Shown: positions 26,081 to 35,236, counted from the first letter of the stretch. The stretch is DNA of 64,000 bases from Candidatus Iainarchaeum sp. (GCA_021161465.1 JAGHAM010000003.1:1-64000), one strand, 5' to 3'. Notes: generated from the letters alone by a model not told the origin. Translations and numbers: made by a program.

Positions 26081-26434
26081 ATGGATATCCATCGGGCACT
26101 CTCTAGCAGGATAAGACAGGCGGTTATCTTGTCACTTGCCGAGAAAAACAAGTACCTAACTGAACTCTCAAACGAGATGGATAAAGCACCACAGACTCTC
26201 GATTTTCACCTTAGTATCCTGGAGGACGCAGGGATAGTTGAGGTTAAATGGGAACATGGGAAGAAATTTTATTCTTTGAAAGACAGAAAGATCTTAAAAT
26301 ACCTACGAGAAGGGGAACCATTACCTTATCTAATTCACCCAAAACCACCACATGAGATAGTCGTGGAGGCTTGGGAAGATATATCTGAGAGACTGGATAG
26401 AATTGAAGCCAAGTTGGATAAACTTCTGAAGTAG
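26081..26434 (+). CDS. ArsR-like HTH transcriptional regulator
   Basis: RIRQAVILSLAEKNKYLTELSNEMDKAPQTLDFHLSILEDAGIVEVKWEHGKKFYSL. ATG at 26081 preferred because the listed 26051 start overlaps the TATA-like TTTTTATAT. Confidence 0.8.
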   Translation: MDIHRALSSRIRQAVILSLAEKNKYLTELSNEMDKAPQTLDFHLSILEDAGIVEVKWEHGKKFYSLKDRKILKYLREGEPLPYLIHPKPPHEIVVEAWEDISERLDRIEAKLDKLLK

Positions 26435-26458
26435 AAAGGAAAACAGTGATCTCTTACT

Positions 26459-26713
26459 TTAAACTTTCCCGTTTATCTTTATCTTGTACTTTTTGTATCT
26501 GTAGAACCCAAAGAGAAACACAAATGCGCCAAACAACACAGAGGTTCCACCTATCACCACGACATAGATATTTCCCTCAAAAATCTTTGCCAGCGCTATG
26601 CCAAATAGAAGTGATGCTAGCGATGTCCGCAAATAAGCCAGCAAAGTCCGTTCATTTGCTAGCAGTGTTCTTTGCCTTGCGAGTACGTTGTTTTGGTTTT
26701 CTTTTCCTGCCAT
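26459..26713 (-). CDS. DUF202 family membrane protein
   Basis: LARQRTLLANERTLLAYLRTSLASLLFGIALAKIF. Confidence 0.92.
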   Translation of the reverse strand: MAGKENQNNVLARQRTLLANERTLLAYLRTSLASLLFGIALAKIFEGNIYVVVIGGTSVLFGAFVFLFGFYRYKKYKIKINGKV

Positions 26714-27527
26714 TTTTAGTCTTCTCCTTGGTTTGCTTTTTTATCTTCGCATGCTCGAAGAAGCTTCTTTTAACAAGTTTTACATCCCTTGCCTCAAGCC
26801 ATAGCTCAAGGCCATCGAGATAATCGAACCAGTAGACCACCATTCCAGGGCCCCACATTTCTACATATTTGCTTAGCTGTTCCCTGTAGTCACGGCGGAT
26901 TTGCCTGGTATCACCAAAAGAGCCCTTGCTTTCAATCCAATATACCAACCTTGGCTTATCCGGGTGGGTCTGGAACTTCACCTTGAATGGCTTGTCCAGT
27001 AAGAAGTCCACGGTTTTTGGAAATTTGCCGCGCAGGTCTTTTTCTGTTCTGTATGTGATGCCCTGTGCATCCAGCCATTTCTGGATGTTCGCTTCACCCT
27101 GCTTTCCGCGTTCTCTTTGCAGGGCATTCCCAACTGTTGAGTATACCATGTCCTTTTCGATGGCATCTTTAATTTCCGTTTTAAGCCGCCTGTCTTTGCA
27201 GTTCTCATAGTCTCTCATTATGCTGAGAGCTTCCTTTTTGGTTAATCCCTTGGCTTTGAGTAGTATCTGAGTCATCATCACAGGCGAGAATTTGTGCTCT
27301 CTGGCGAGCTGGGTGAAAGATTTGCCTTTCTTCCATTCACTGAGCAACTTCTGGCTCTGGTTGCCGACCTGGTAATATTTTCTTTTCACCTCGCGAATGT
27401 GCTTCTGTGTGAATATGACAAATAGCAGTTCCTCGTCGTATTTGCCCTTGTATTTTTTGACCAGGCGCTTCACATCATCATAACAGTCCAGTTCCCTGTA
27501 GAGTTTCTTGTATTCTTCAATATCCAT
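26652..27527 (-). CDS. CDIN1/C15orf41-like TPD-domain predicted nuclease
   Basis: QGITYRTEKDLRGKFPKTVDFLLDKPFKV...VYWIESKGSFGDTRQIRRDYREQLSKYVEMWGPGMVVYWFDYLDGL; Lys/Arg-rich tail. Confidence 0.75.
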   Translation of the reverse strand: MDIEEYKKLYRELDCYDDVKRLVKKYKGKYDEELLFVIFTQKHIREVKRKYYQVGNQSQKLLSEWKKGKSFTQLAREHKFSPVMMTQILLKAKGLTKKEALSIMRDYENCKDRRLKTEIKDAIEKDMVYSTVGNALQRERGKQGEANIQKWLDAQGITYRTEKDLRGKFPKTVDFLLDKPFKVKFQTHPDKPRLVYWIESKGSFGDTRQIRRDYREQLSKYVEMWGPGMVVYWFDYLDGLELWLEARDVKLVKRSFFEHAKIKKQTKEKTKNGRKRKPKQRTRKAKNTASK

Positions 27528-27593
27528 TTTGAATCACTATCTAGGCATAAAATTACGAAGAGGTTTTATTAATTGTTTTTCATAAAAAACCAT

Positions 27594-28196
27594 ATGGAAC
27601 TGCTTTCTCTAGAACAAGGTGAGTTTTTGGTCAAACTCGCGCGAAACGCCATCGCAGTATATCTGGCCAAGGGCGAGACCCTCAAGCCACCAGAGCATAG
27701 TGCACTTCTGGACGAGAAACGCGGCGTGTTTTGCACCTTGAAAACTACTGATGATGAGTTGCGTGGGTGTATAGGACTACCTTATCCAGTGAAACCCCTG
27801 GCAGAGGCTGTAATCGACGCTGCGGTTTCCTCCGCTACACGGGACCCAAGGTTTCCACCTGTGGAAGCTCCAGAGCTGGACAATTTAATAGTCGAGCTGA
27901 CGGTTCTTACGAAGCCTGAAAAAATTGAAGGTCCGCGCGAGGAGCTACCCAAAAAAGTTGTAGTTGGAAAGCATGGTTTGATAGTGCAGTATGGGTTCAC
28001 ATCAGGATTGCTTCTCCCACAGGTGGCGACTGAGAACAATTGGGACTCAAGAGAATTCCTTGATATGACCTGCTGGAAGGCAGGACTGCCAAAAAGCTGC
28101 TGGCAGCGCGATGATGTTGAAGTCCTTGCATTTGAGGGTCAAGTCTTCAAAGAGGAAACTCCCGGTGGGAAGGTTATTGAAGAGAAAATCAGCTAG
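27594..28196 (+). CDS. AMMECR1 domain protein
   Basis: GVFCTLKTTDDELRGCIGLPYPVKPLAEAVIDAAVSSATRDPRFPPV...LLLPQVATENNWDSREFLDMTCWKAGLP. Confidence 0.95.
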   Translation: MELLSLEQGEFLVKLARNAIAVYLAKGETLKPPEHSALLDEKRGVFCTLKTTDDELRGCIGLPYPVKPLAEAVIDAAVSSATRDPRFPPVEAPELDNLIVELTVLTKPEKIEGPREELPKKVVVGKHGLIVQYGFTSGLLLPQVATENNWDSREFLDMTCWKAGLPKSCWQRDDVEVLAFEGQVFKEETPGGKVIEEKIS

Positions 28197-28242
28197 TTCT
28201 CAGCTCTTACACTGGACAGGCAAACCAAAAAGAAAAGTTTAA

Positions 28243-28277
28243 GTGGGGGCATAGGGGAGAGGAAAATACGCCCCCAC
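28243..28277. other. GC-rich hairpin GTGGGGGC-19 nt-GCCCCCAC in convergent intergenic region
   Basis: Perfect 8-bp inverted repeat preceded by TATA-like AAAAGTTTAAG; ncRNA or terminator. Confidence 0.5.
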
Positions 28278-28371
28278 TGGCGCCTCAAAGAAGCACCGAG
28301 TTATTATATGAGCAGTAATTTATAAATTTTCCTATCTGTTTTGGTGCTTATATCCTTGATAGTCCAGCGGT

Positions 28372-29340
28372 TTAAAACCCCAATAGCAGCAGGACAGCGC
28401 CTATGCTTAAGCCAAACACAAGATTGAATGCCTTGATTAAAAGGGAGTCGTTAAGTGTGTATGAAAAGAGAGGTAACATGCCATGCCCGTCCTGGACGAT
28501 TGAGCTCGTCAGTAAAACTGAGAAGGGTATCAAGCCGCTTGCAAACATGGTGACAAATGCCATGTGTGGCCCTGATTCTGGAATCAACCCAACCAACGCG
28601 CTTATGACGAGAACCAGCCAAATGTTTGCCCTGATAGTTTGGCTGAAGTTCCAGTATTGAAGGCCAAACCCAACAAAAATCAATGCAAACAAGGTCCAGA
28701 GGAATACTCTCCATATGTGCTTCTTAATGATGTGGTTCAGTATGTGCTCTTCCAGATAATGCTCCGAAGCAGTTGCAGTCATAACTATTGCAATAGTTGA
28801 CAGGGACAATAAGATGATTCTATCAGGCTCGTCCCAGCTCTGTGGCCCCCAGGCACCAATGAGGTTCAATGCAATGATTGCAACAAAGGCGAGAACTAGC
28901 GCATACCTTGCAGGTGATAACTTTGGGAACTCCAGCAGGACAGATGGCTTGAAAGGATTTCTCCCCTTGACTTTGTGCATCTTTTGTAGTCTGCACTCCT
29001 TGCATGGTGAGATTTTGAGGAAATTTGCTAGTTTGTCAGCTAACCAGGCACCGATGATACCTAAACCAAACAAGATTGCAAATAGCATCAATGCTTCCTT
29101 TGGGAACATAGCTAGCATGACAAAGGACTCATCGCCTGAGGTAGCAATCATCCCTCCAACTATGGCACCAAATGTTATGAGACCATGAACATAGAGGGAT
29201 ACATTCATAAATGCCCCCAAACAACCAGGAGTGGCACCCAGGAACGAGGCTATGGAATATTGTCGCAGTTTACCTCCCCGTATGGCTTTCTCAAGTTTGC
29301 CCCTTGTGACAACATCAAAATAATCGATGAGGAGCATCAT
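28372..29340 (-). CDS. Putative 10TM heavy-metal exporter (ArsP_2-like); N-terminus probably extends upstream through a frameshift
   Basis: DYFDVVTRGKLEKAIRGGKLRQYSIASFLGATPGCLGAFMNVSLYVHGLITFGAIVGGMIATSGDESFVMLAMFPKEAL. Confidence 0.78.
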   Translation of the reverse strand: MMLLIDYFDVVTRGKLEKAIRGGKLRQYSIASFLGATPGCLGAFMNVSLYVHGLITFGAIVGGMIATSGDESFVMLAMFPKEALMLFAILFGLGIIGAWLADKLANFLKISPCKECRLQKMHKVKGRNPFKPSVLLEFPKLSPARYALVLAFVAIIALNLIGAWGPQSWDEPDRIILLSLSTIAIVMTATASEHYLEEHILNHIIKKHIWRVFLWTLFALIFVGFGLQYWNFSQTIRANIWLVLVISALVGLIPESGPHMAFVTMFASGLIPFSVLLTSSIVQDGHGMLPLFSYTLNDSLLIKAFNLVFGLSIGAVLLLLGF

Positions 29341-29589
29341 GACGAATACGAAAACCGTTATTATGATGGAGCGGTTGATTATAGAAACTAGCTCAAACGT
29401 CCATCCACACCTCCTTGATGAAATCTTCCACTGTGCTCAAAACCATCGGGAACATGAGTTGACTGTGTCGCCATTTCCAGAATACCAGAGTGATAGAAAT
29501 ATGCCTATCCTAGTTTAATAACCTTTTTTCGCGATGCACAACAGAGCCAATACAAAAGCATAGGGGGTGTTTTAGTTTCTTTTGTTGCC

Positions 29590-31557
29590 CTATCTAGCTT
29601 TCAAAGTGAAGGCTACAAGGTCCTCCTTTTCCAGAAGGTCATATATGGTGTCTATTGGCTTTTCCCATTCAGGAAGAATGAGCTTGGCCGCGCCGTTGCA
29701 GTATTGCTGCAGTTTTATCTCAGTGTCAATCCATTTTTCAGTGTCTGGGTAGTTGTGGGTGAAACCATTTGCTGGATAAACCTCCTTAACTCCAAATCTG
29801 CTCTCATTCATCTTCCTGAACCTCTCTGATGCCCGCCTTGCCTCTAGACAACCAAACAACAGGAATACATCACCGGCCTCATTGAAGCTTTCAAGTTTCC
29901 TGTTTACGTAGGCTAACACTTTGTCTGCAAAAGCGAACGCGTCTGGGCTCTTGTTTATCTCTCTACCAGTGTACTCCTTGACGGCGTTGTCCAGCCCTAT
30001 GACATTGACAACAGTTGGCGCGTTTTCAAGCGAGTAATACTCCTCCGCGCCAAAGCTTTGTGTCAGGAAGGAGAGTATCTTATCCTTGTGGAGCCTTGTT
30101 TCGATTATTTTCTTCTTGGTTTCATGTGTTTTCCTGCCAGCCTCAAGGGCAGTATCCAGCTGGTTGAAGAATTGTGGGTCTTCTTTGCTAGTCATTGCTA
30201 TCTTTGGAAGGTTTATTGAAATCTCCTGCAGAACACCACTCCTTATTGTAGTGAACCATTTTTTGTCTTTTCCCGGCATCAGCTGGTTCGGGAAAATCAT
30301 ATTAAGATTCTGTCCAAACCTTTTGTTCCTCAAATTCAGGAACGTCAGGTCGTTCTTCTGTAGGAATCTTTTTATTGGCTCTTCAAGTGCGTGGGGTATT
30401 GGGCCATCCCTAATTTTTAGAACAACCCGTGGTATATGGAAAGGCTTGCCATGCATGTCCCCCTCAGCCATCACTTCCAGGAACAAGCTTAAGAACCGTA
30501 TGCTCTCCCTTTCATAGTCATAATATGTATCCTGTCCTGTTATGCCTTTTGGCAGTATTGCTTTTTCTTTTTTAAGGAAAGCCGGCGTTTCAAGCTCAAA
30601 GTTTAGGGTAGGCCTGGCAAGGACGCCTTTTGCAGCATATATCTGGTTAAGCTCGTAAAGGAATGTCTGCATGATTTGTTTCACGCCGGCTTCATCCTCG
30701 TTTATGATATATGGTGAGAGAAAGCTGTTGAAGAAGTCGAATCCCTGGCCACCCGATAGATGGGTTTCACCGGTGATTAAAACGCGCAATGCGTGGCTCA
30801 TCGCTACACCGGGCTTCTTTGCTGGTTTGGATGCTATGCTTACCTCACGGTTTCCATCAGGGACAAAACCATTCTTAAGGAACCACCGCATGTCATTCTG
30901 CAGGCTGGTTGGCCTTGTTGCAAAGCAGGATAAATCATGTATGTGGATGAGTCCAACTAAATGATATTTTGAGACTTCCTGGGGGAGAAGTTTAACCAGC
31001 GCGTACTCTTCAGCTATTGAGTCACCAAACTTCTGGTGAAGCACTTCAGGGTTTGATGGATTCTCCCTTATCACTCTAGCAACATCATATATCGGTAAGC
31101 CCAAACGTGTATACTCTTTCTTTGCCTGCATGTATTTTCGCTCTAACAGCTTTGAGTTCACCATCTCTCTTATCAATGGAGCTGAGATATGCCTGAGTTC
31201 AAGTCTCCGTATATCAGACTCAACTTCACCAGCTATCTCCTCGCAAACACTTTTTGCCAATGTTGTTTCCCTTAACAGGCTCTCAACAATTTTCTCCTTG
31301 CTGAAGGATGTCAAAATTCCCTCAGATGTTCTAACGTAAACCCGGTGGTAGTTCTCAAACTTGTTTGCAGATTCCTCATCCCTTTCTCTTAGCTTCTGTA
31401 TTATAAGGTCGTTTATTTCCTCTTCTGACATAGCTGGGGTAACTTGGTCTTGTAGGCCAAGCGCCACCTCGGTTGCGAGCCAGAAACTCACGCCGGCCTT
31501 GGTGCACTTGTCCTGAATCACTTTTGGGTTGAACTTTTGAGCAGGAGTAGAAGCCAT
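29590..31557 (-). CDS. NrdD-like (anaerobic RNR family) protein without a recognizable glycyl-radical C-terminus
   Basis: ATP-cone-like N-terminus; HIHDLSCFATRPTSLQNDMRWFLKNG; LSGGQGFDFFNSFLSPYI; ISINLPKIA. ORF ends ...EKEDLVAFTLKAR without CxxC pairs or RVxGY. Confidence 0.8.
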   Translation of the reverse strand: MASTPAQKFNPKVIQDKCTKAGVSFWLATEVALGLQDQVTPAMSEEEINDLIIQKLRERDEESANKFENYHRVYVRTSEGILTSFSKEKIVESLLRETTLAKSVCEEIAGEVESDIRRLELRHISAPLIREMVNSKLLERKYMQAKKEYTRLGLPIYDVARVIRENPSNPEVLHQKFGDSIAEEYALVKLLPQEVSKYHLVGLIHIHDLSCFATRPTSLQNDMRWFLKNGFVPDGNREVSIASKPAKKPGVAMSHALRVLITGETHLSGGQGFDFFNSFLSPYIINEDEAGVKQIMQTFLYELNQIYAAKGVLARPTLNFELETPAFLKKEKAILPKGITGQDTYYDYERESIRFLSLFLEVMAEGDMHGKPFHIPRVVLKIRDGPIPHALEEPIKRFLQKNDLTFLNLRNKRFGQNLNMIFPNQLMPGKDKKWFTTIRSGVLQEISINLPKIAMTSKEDPQFFNQLDTALEAGRKTHETKKKIIETRLHKDKILSFLTQSFGAEEYYSLENAPTVVNVIGLDNAVKEYTGREINKSPDAFAFADKVLAYVNRKLESFNEAGDVFLLFGCLEARRASERFRKMNESRFGVKEVYPANGFTHNYPDTEKWIDTEIKLQQYCNGAAKLILPEWEKPIDTIYDLLEKEDLVAFTLKAR

Positions 31558-31615
31558 GATGATTTTTTATAGTTGAAAGTTTATAATCATAACAGCAAGA
31601 GCCTCTCTGGTTCGG

Positions 31616-32068
31616 ATGTTTAACCGTGGTTTCATGGAACTAGATGAAATAGATTTGAAGATACTTGACCTGCTTTCAAAGAATTCAAGGATGTCATACT
31701 CAGACCTAGCTAGGCATTTCGGCTTTTCGGATGTTGCCATAAGAAAGAGGATAGACAAGCTGGTCGAGAGTAAGGTCATAAAGCGGTTCACGACCGAGGT
31801 AGACCACAAGAAGCTCGGGAAAAATGTGTCTGCATTTATCTTCTTTAAAACGCGCTCTGATAAGACTCAGGAGATAGCACAGCAACTCCTGCAGCTGGAT
31901 GGAATCAGCGAAGTATTTATATCCCTTGGGGTTTACGATATAATTGCAAGAGCGTATTGCGGGGATGTTGCCGAGCTGAAAGACCTTACAGAACGAAAGC
32001 TGAACGAAATTAATGGCATTCTTGAAGTCAGGCCTTCGATAGTATTCAGCGAGTTGAGGGGTGCTTAG
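31616..32068 (+). CDS. Lrp/AsnC family transcriptional regulator
   Basis: LDEIDLKILDLLSKNSRMSYSDLARHFGFSDVAIRKRIDKLVESKVIKRFT plus RAM-like C-terminus. Confidence 0.93.
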   Translation: MFNRGFMELDEIDLKILDLLSKNSRMSYSDLARHFGFSDVAIRKRIDKLVESKVIKRFTTEVDHKKLGKNVSAFIFFKTRSDKTQEIAQQLLQLDGISEVFISLGVYDIIARAYCGDVAELKDLTERKLNEINGILEVRPSIVFSELRGA

Positions 32069-32418
32069 TGGAAGTTAAGGTGGCTGTTACATTGAACCCA
32101 ACTGAGAGTAGGGATAAAGTTTCTAAAGCAGTGGAAATGCTTTTCCCTGGTGTTAAGTTGAGTGGTGATGAACTGTTGGAGGGGGAAATACAGGACATAA
32201 CCCGGTTCCGTGAGTTGTTAGCCCAGCGTAAAGTCAGGAACACCTTCGAGTCAATACTGGCTAAGAACTACTGTGCTGGCTCGACTTACCTGCTTTTGAA
32301 CAAGCAGGCAGCTTTCATGGGGAAACCAAATGTATTTGCAGGCCAGGAGCTCGGGCCGATAAAGCTTGAAATAAGCTGCAAAGAGGGTGAAATTCATAAG
32401 ATAATATGGGGAATCTAG
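32068..32418 (+). CDS. UPF0201 (DUF54) family protein
   Basis: VKVAVTLNPTESRDKVSKAVEMLFPGVKL...TYLLLNKQAAFMGKPNV. Confidence 0.9.
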   Translation: MEVKVAVTLNPTESRDKVSKAVEMLFPGVKLSGDELLEGEIQDITRFRELLAQRKVRNTFESILAKNYCAGSTYLLLNKQAAFMGKPNVFAGQELGPIKLEISCKEGEIHKIIWGI

Positions 32419-33210
32419 ATGAAAGTTAGTCTTTTATTGGTTATGTTGTTGATGTTCTCAGGCGCGTATGGTTTGATTAGGCTAGTCAGCCCCGTTGATG
32501 TTGCTTTTGAGTCACTAAATGGCACATACATATCTCCAGTTGGTCCCGGTAACGAAATCGCACTGAAGTTTAAGAGGGAAACCAGTGAGGGAATCTACTG
32601 GGATGAATTGAAGTTGTTGAATAAAATAGAGCCAGGCTGGAAAGTTTCAACAAGCTCTGATGACAAATACATATACTACAATATAACAGTCCCAGCTGGT
32701 GCAAAGTCTGGCGAATACCCATTCAGGCTTATGATTGTGGATTATGAAGGCCTGATGCGGTCAGAGGAGGCGGTGGTCAAGCTGTTTGTTACCAATGACC
32801 CATCCAAGCTGGTTGAAGTAAAGCCTTTCAGCCAAAAGCCTGCGGTCTTTGCCGATGAGGATGGGACAGTAACACTTGAGATAACAAACAAAGCCCTGTC
32901 AGTTGCCCCCTACAAAGTGGTATGGTCTATTGATGGCATGCCTTTCCTTGAGAGGACAAAGACAGTAAAAGTTTGGCCAAATGAAACCGTTGACGTGCCA
33001 TTGGCGTTTAAAATACCGACAGAGGGGAAGTACACACTGAGGGCTCTTGTGCTCAGCCCAGGGAACTTGAAGATACACGAATCAGAGAGAACTACTGTTT
33101 TTGTTAAGCCAACAATAACTTCAAAGTTAAGGAGTATCGGGCAAGGGTTCCCGTTCATCCCTATGACAATGGCGCCGTTCTATGCTGTGCTTGGCTTATT
33201 TAGTTTTTAG
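32419..33210 (+). CDS. Secreted protein with CARDB/NEW3-like beta domains and C-terminal TM
   Basis: Signal peptide MKVSLLLVMLLMFSGAYG; GTVTLEITNKALSVAPYKVVWSIDG. Confidence 0.6.
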   Translation: MKVSLLLVMLLMFSGAYGLIRLVSPVDVAFESLNGTYISPVGPGNEIALKFKRETSEGIYWDELKLLNKIEPGWKVSTSSDDKYIYYNITVPAGAKSGEYPFRLMIVDYEGLMRSEEAVVKLFVTNDPSKLVEVKPFSQKPAVFADEDGTVTLEITNKALSVAPYKVVWSIDGMPFLERTKTVKVWPNETVDVPLAFKIPTEGKYTLRALVLSPGNLKIHESERTTVFVKPTITSKLRSIGQGFPFIPMTMAPFYAVLGLFSF

Positions 33211-33219
33211 GAGAGGCTG

Positions 33220-34767
33220 ATGGTTTTTGAAGAGCTTAAGAGAGAGATTTTATCCGGTAAGATACGGACTCGTGCCCAGCTTGAAAGGAGAAAGAAGCAG
33301 CTGTGCAAAGAGTATGGCATCAAGAGAGTGCCTCAGAGTGCGGAGATACTCGAAAAGATAGGGGTTAAAAGTGACTTACTCTTGACGAAGCCATCCAGGA
33401 GCCTTTCTGGTGTGAGCGTCATAGCCATAATGACAAAGCCACAGCCATGCCCAGGAGAATGTATATACTGCCCAAAAGGCGATGCAGCGCAGTCATATAC
33501 TGGGATGGAACCAGCCGCTCTAAGAGCTAGGAGGGCTAAATTCAGCGCATTTAAGCAGACACAGGACAGGCTTAAGCAGCTGGATAAAATCGGCCACCCA
33601 ACAAGCAAGATAGAGCTTATCATCATGGGTGGGACTTTTACTGCCATGCCAAAAAACTATCAGGAGAACTTTGTCTTGAATGCGTTTAATGCTTTAAATG
33701 GGAAGGAGTCCAACACAATAGCAGAAGCGCACAAGCTTAACGAACAAGCAGACCATAGGTGCATTGGGCTTACATTTGAGGTCAGGCCAGACTACTCCAA
33801 GGAGGGCGAGATAAACTCGATGCTTTCCTTTGGTGCTACCCGGGTTGAGCTTGGTGTCCAGACAATCTACAACGACATATACAGAAAGATAAAGCGTGGC
33901 CACACAGTGGAGGATGTTGTTGAGGCAACACAGTTGTTGAAAGATAGCTTCCTGAAGGTTGGCTACCACATAATGCCAGGGTTGCCTTTCTCCTCGAAAG
34001 AGAAAGACCTCAAGGTGTTCCAGACCATCTTCTCAGACGATAAGTTCAAGCCGGATATGCTTAAGGTATATCCATGTCTCCTGGCAAAAAAAGAATTCTA
34101 CGATGAAAAAAGGCGTAAGGAGATATTTGGCCTTTATGAGAGTGGGGATTGGAAGCCCTTATCCAATGATGAGGCAGTTGAGCTGCTGGCTGATGCTGAG
34201 AGGTATTTCCCAAAATGGGTTAGGGTTATGCGCATACAGAGGGATATCCCAAAACCTTACATAGAGGCTGGGGTGACTGCAGGGAACCTCCGTGAGCTGG
34301 TGCATAGGCGCGCCAAGGAGCTTGGCATTCGTTGTAAATGCATCCGCTGCAGGGAGATAAAAGATAAAAAGCCTGAAAAGGTGAAGCTCCTGCGTGAGGA
34401 TTATGAAGCTTCGGGGGGAACTGAGATTTTCCTTAGCTTTGAGGATGTGAAGAATGACTGGCTTGTAGCGCTGCTTCGGCTTAGAGTTCCTTACAAGCCA
34501 TTCAGGCCCGAGATAACTGAGGGCACCCTTGGTGTGCGGGAGTTGCACGTATATGGGCCTGAGGTTGCCCTAGGGGAAGAGGCAGAGGAGAGTCAGCAGC
34601 ATAAGGGTTATGGCAAGTGGCTGTTGGACGAGGCCGAGAGAATTGCGCGGGAGGAATTCAACGCGAAAAAGCTCTTGGTGATGAGCGGCATTGGCGCGAG
34701 AGAGTATTACAGGCATTTAGGTTATGTGCTTGAGGGAGCGTATATGGGTAAGGACCTCAAGGATTAA
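33220..34767 (+). CDS. elp3: Elp3-like tRNA uridine(34) acetyltransferase (radical SAM + GNAT)
   Basis: CPGECIYCPKG, PSRSLSGVSVIAIMTKPQPCPG, GTFTAMP, RVELGVQTIYNDIYRKIKRGHTVEDV, C-terminal GNAT. Confidence 0.96.
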   Translation: MVFEELKREILSGKIRTRAQLERRKKQLCKEYGIKRVPQSAEILEKIGVKSDLLLTKPSRSLSGVSVIAIMTKPQPCPGECIYCPKGDAAQSYTGMEPAALRARRAKFSAFKQTQDRLKQLDKIGHPTSKIELIIMGGTFTAMPKNYQENFVLNAFNALNGKESNTIAEAHKLNEQADHRCIGLTFEVRPDYSKEGEINSMLSFGATRVELGVQTIYNDIYRKIKRGHTVEDVVEATQLLKDSFLKVGYHIMPGLPFSSKEKDLKVFQTIFSDDKFKPDMLKVYPCLLAKKEFYDEKRRKEIFGLYESGDWKPLSNDEAVELLADAERYFPKWVRVMRIQRDIPKPYIEAGVTAGNLRELVHRRAKELGIRCKCIRCREIKDKKPEKVKLLREDYEASGGTEIFLSFEDVKNDWLVALLRLRVPYKPFRPEITEGTLGVRELHVYGPEVALGEEAEESQQHKGYGKWLLDEAERIAREEFNAKKLLVMSGIGAREYYRHLGYVLEGAYMGKDLKD

Positions 34768-34844
34768 TGCGCCATCACTGCTGTAAGCTGATAATGACAG
34801 TTAAAAGCGATAATGCTTTAAATTCTAGTATCCCCTAATATAGC

Positions 34845-35039
34845 ATGCCTCTACAGAAATCACAGCTGGATACCATAGAAATTTACCTGAGGACGATGGT
34901 TTCTAAGGAAAAGGCAGCTGATTTGATGAAGAAGGTTATAGACCTGGATGAAGAAAAAGCTGAAGAAATGATAGTGTTCTTTGAGAAAAGGGCCAACCCG
35001 CGCCTTCAGGATGTCGAGAGATTCCTGAAGAAGCAGTGA
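34845..35039 (+). CDS. Small conserved-looking protein of unknown function (64 aa)
   Basis: ATG downstream of a TATA-like element; charged helical composition. Confidence 0.5.
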   Translation: MPLQKSQLDTIEIYLRTMVSKEKAADLMKKVIDLDEEKAEEMIVFFEKRANPRLQDVERFLKKQ

Positions 35040-35236
35040 ATTTACTCTAGAACTATGCGTTGTTTACACTTGGCTACCCTCAGCTTTCTTTAGAAATAAT
35101 TACTCTAAATATTGTTTATACTCTGGGCTATAAACAAGATAGCAAGTCCAGAACTGCCAGTCGCGTTAGTATTTAGCAATACATATAAATTATGAAAGTC
35201 TAATAGAAACGGGCGCGTAGCATCGGGAGTGCAACC

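Noticed and set aside
29393-29455. TGA readthrough (e.g. selenocysteine) in the exporter gene
   Set aside because: Reading through in the same frame gives ASFYNQPLHHNNG, which does not continue the protein; only a frame change does.
35040-35236. Structured leader upstream of thrS
   Set aside because: Only a weak imperfect repeat (TTACTCTA...TTGTTTA twice) was visible; not enough to support regulation.
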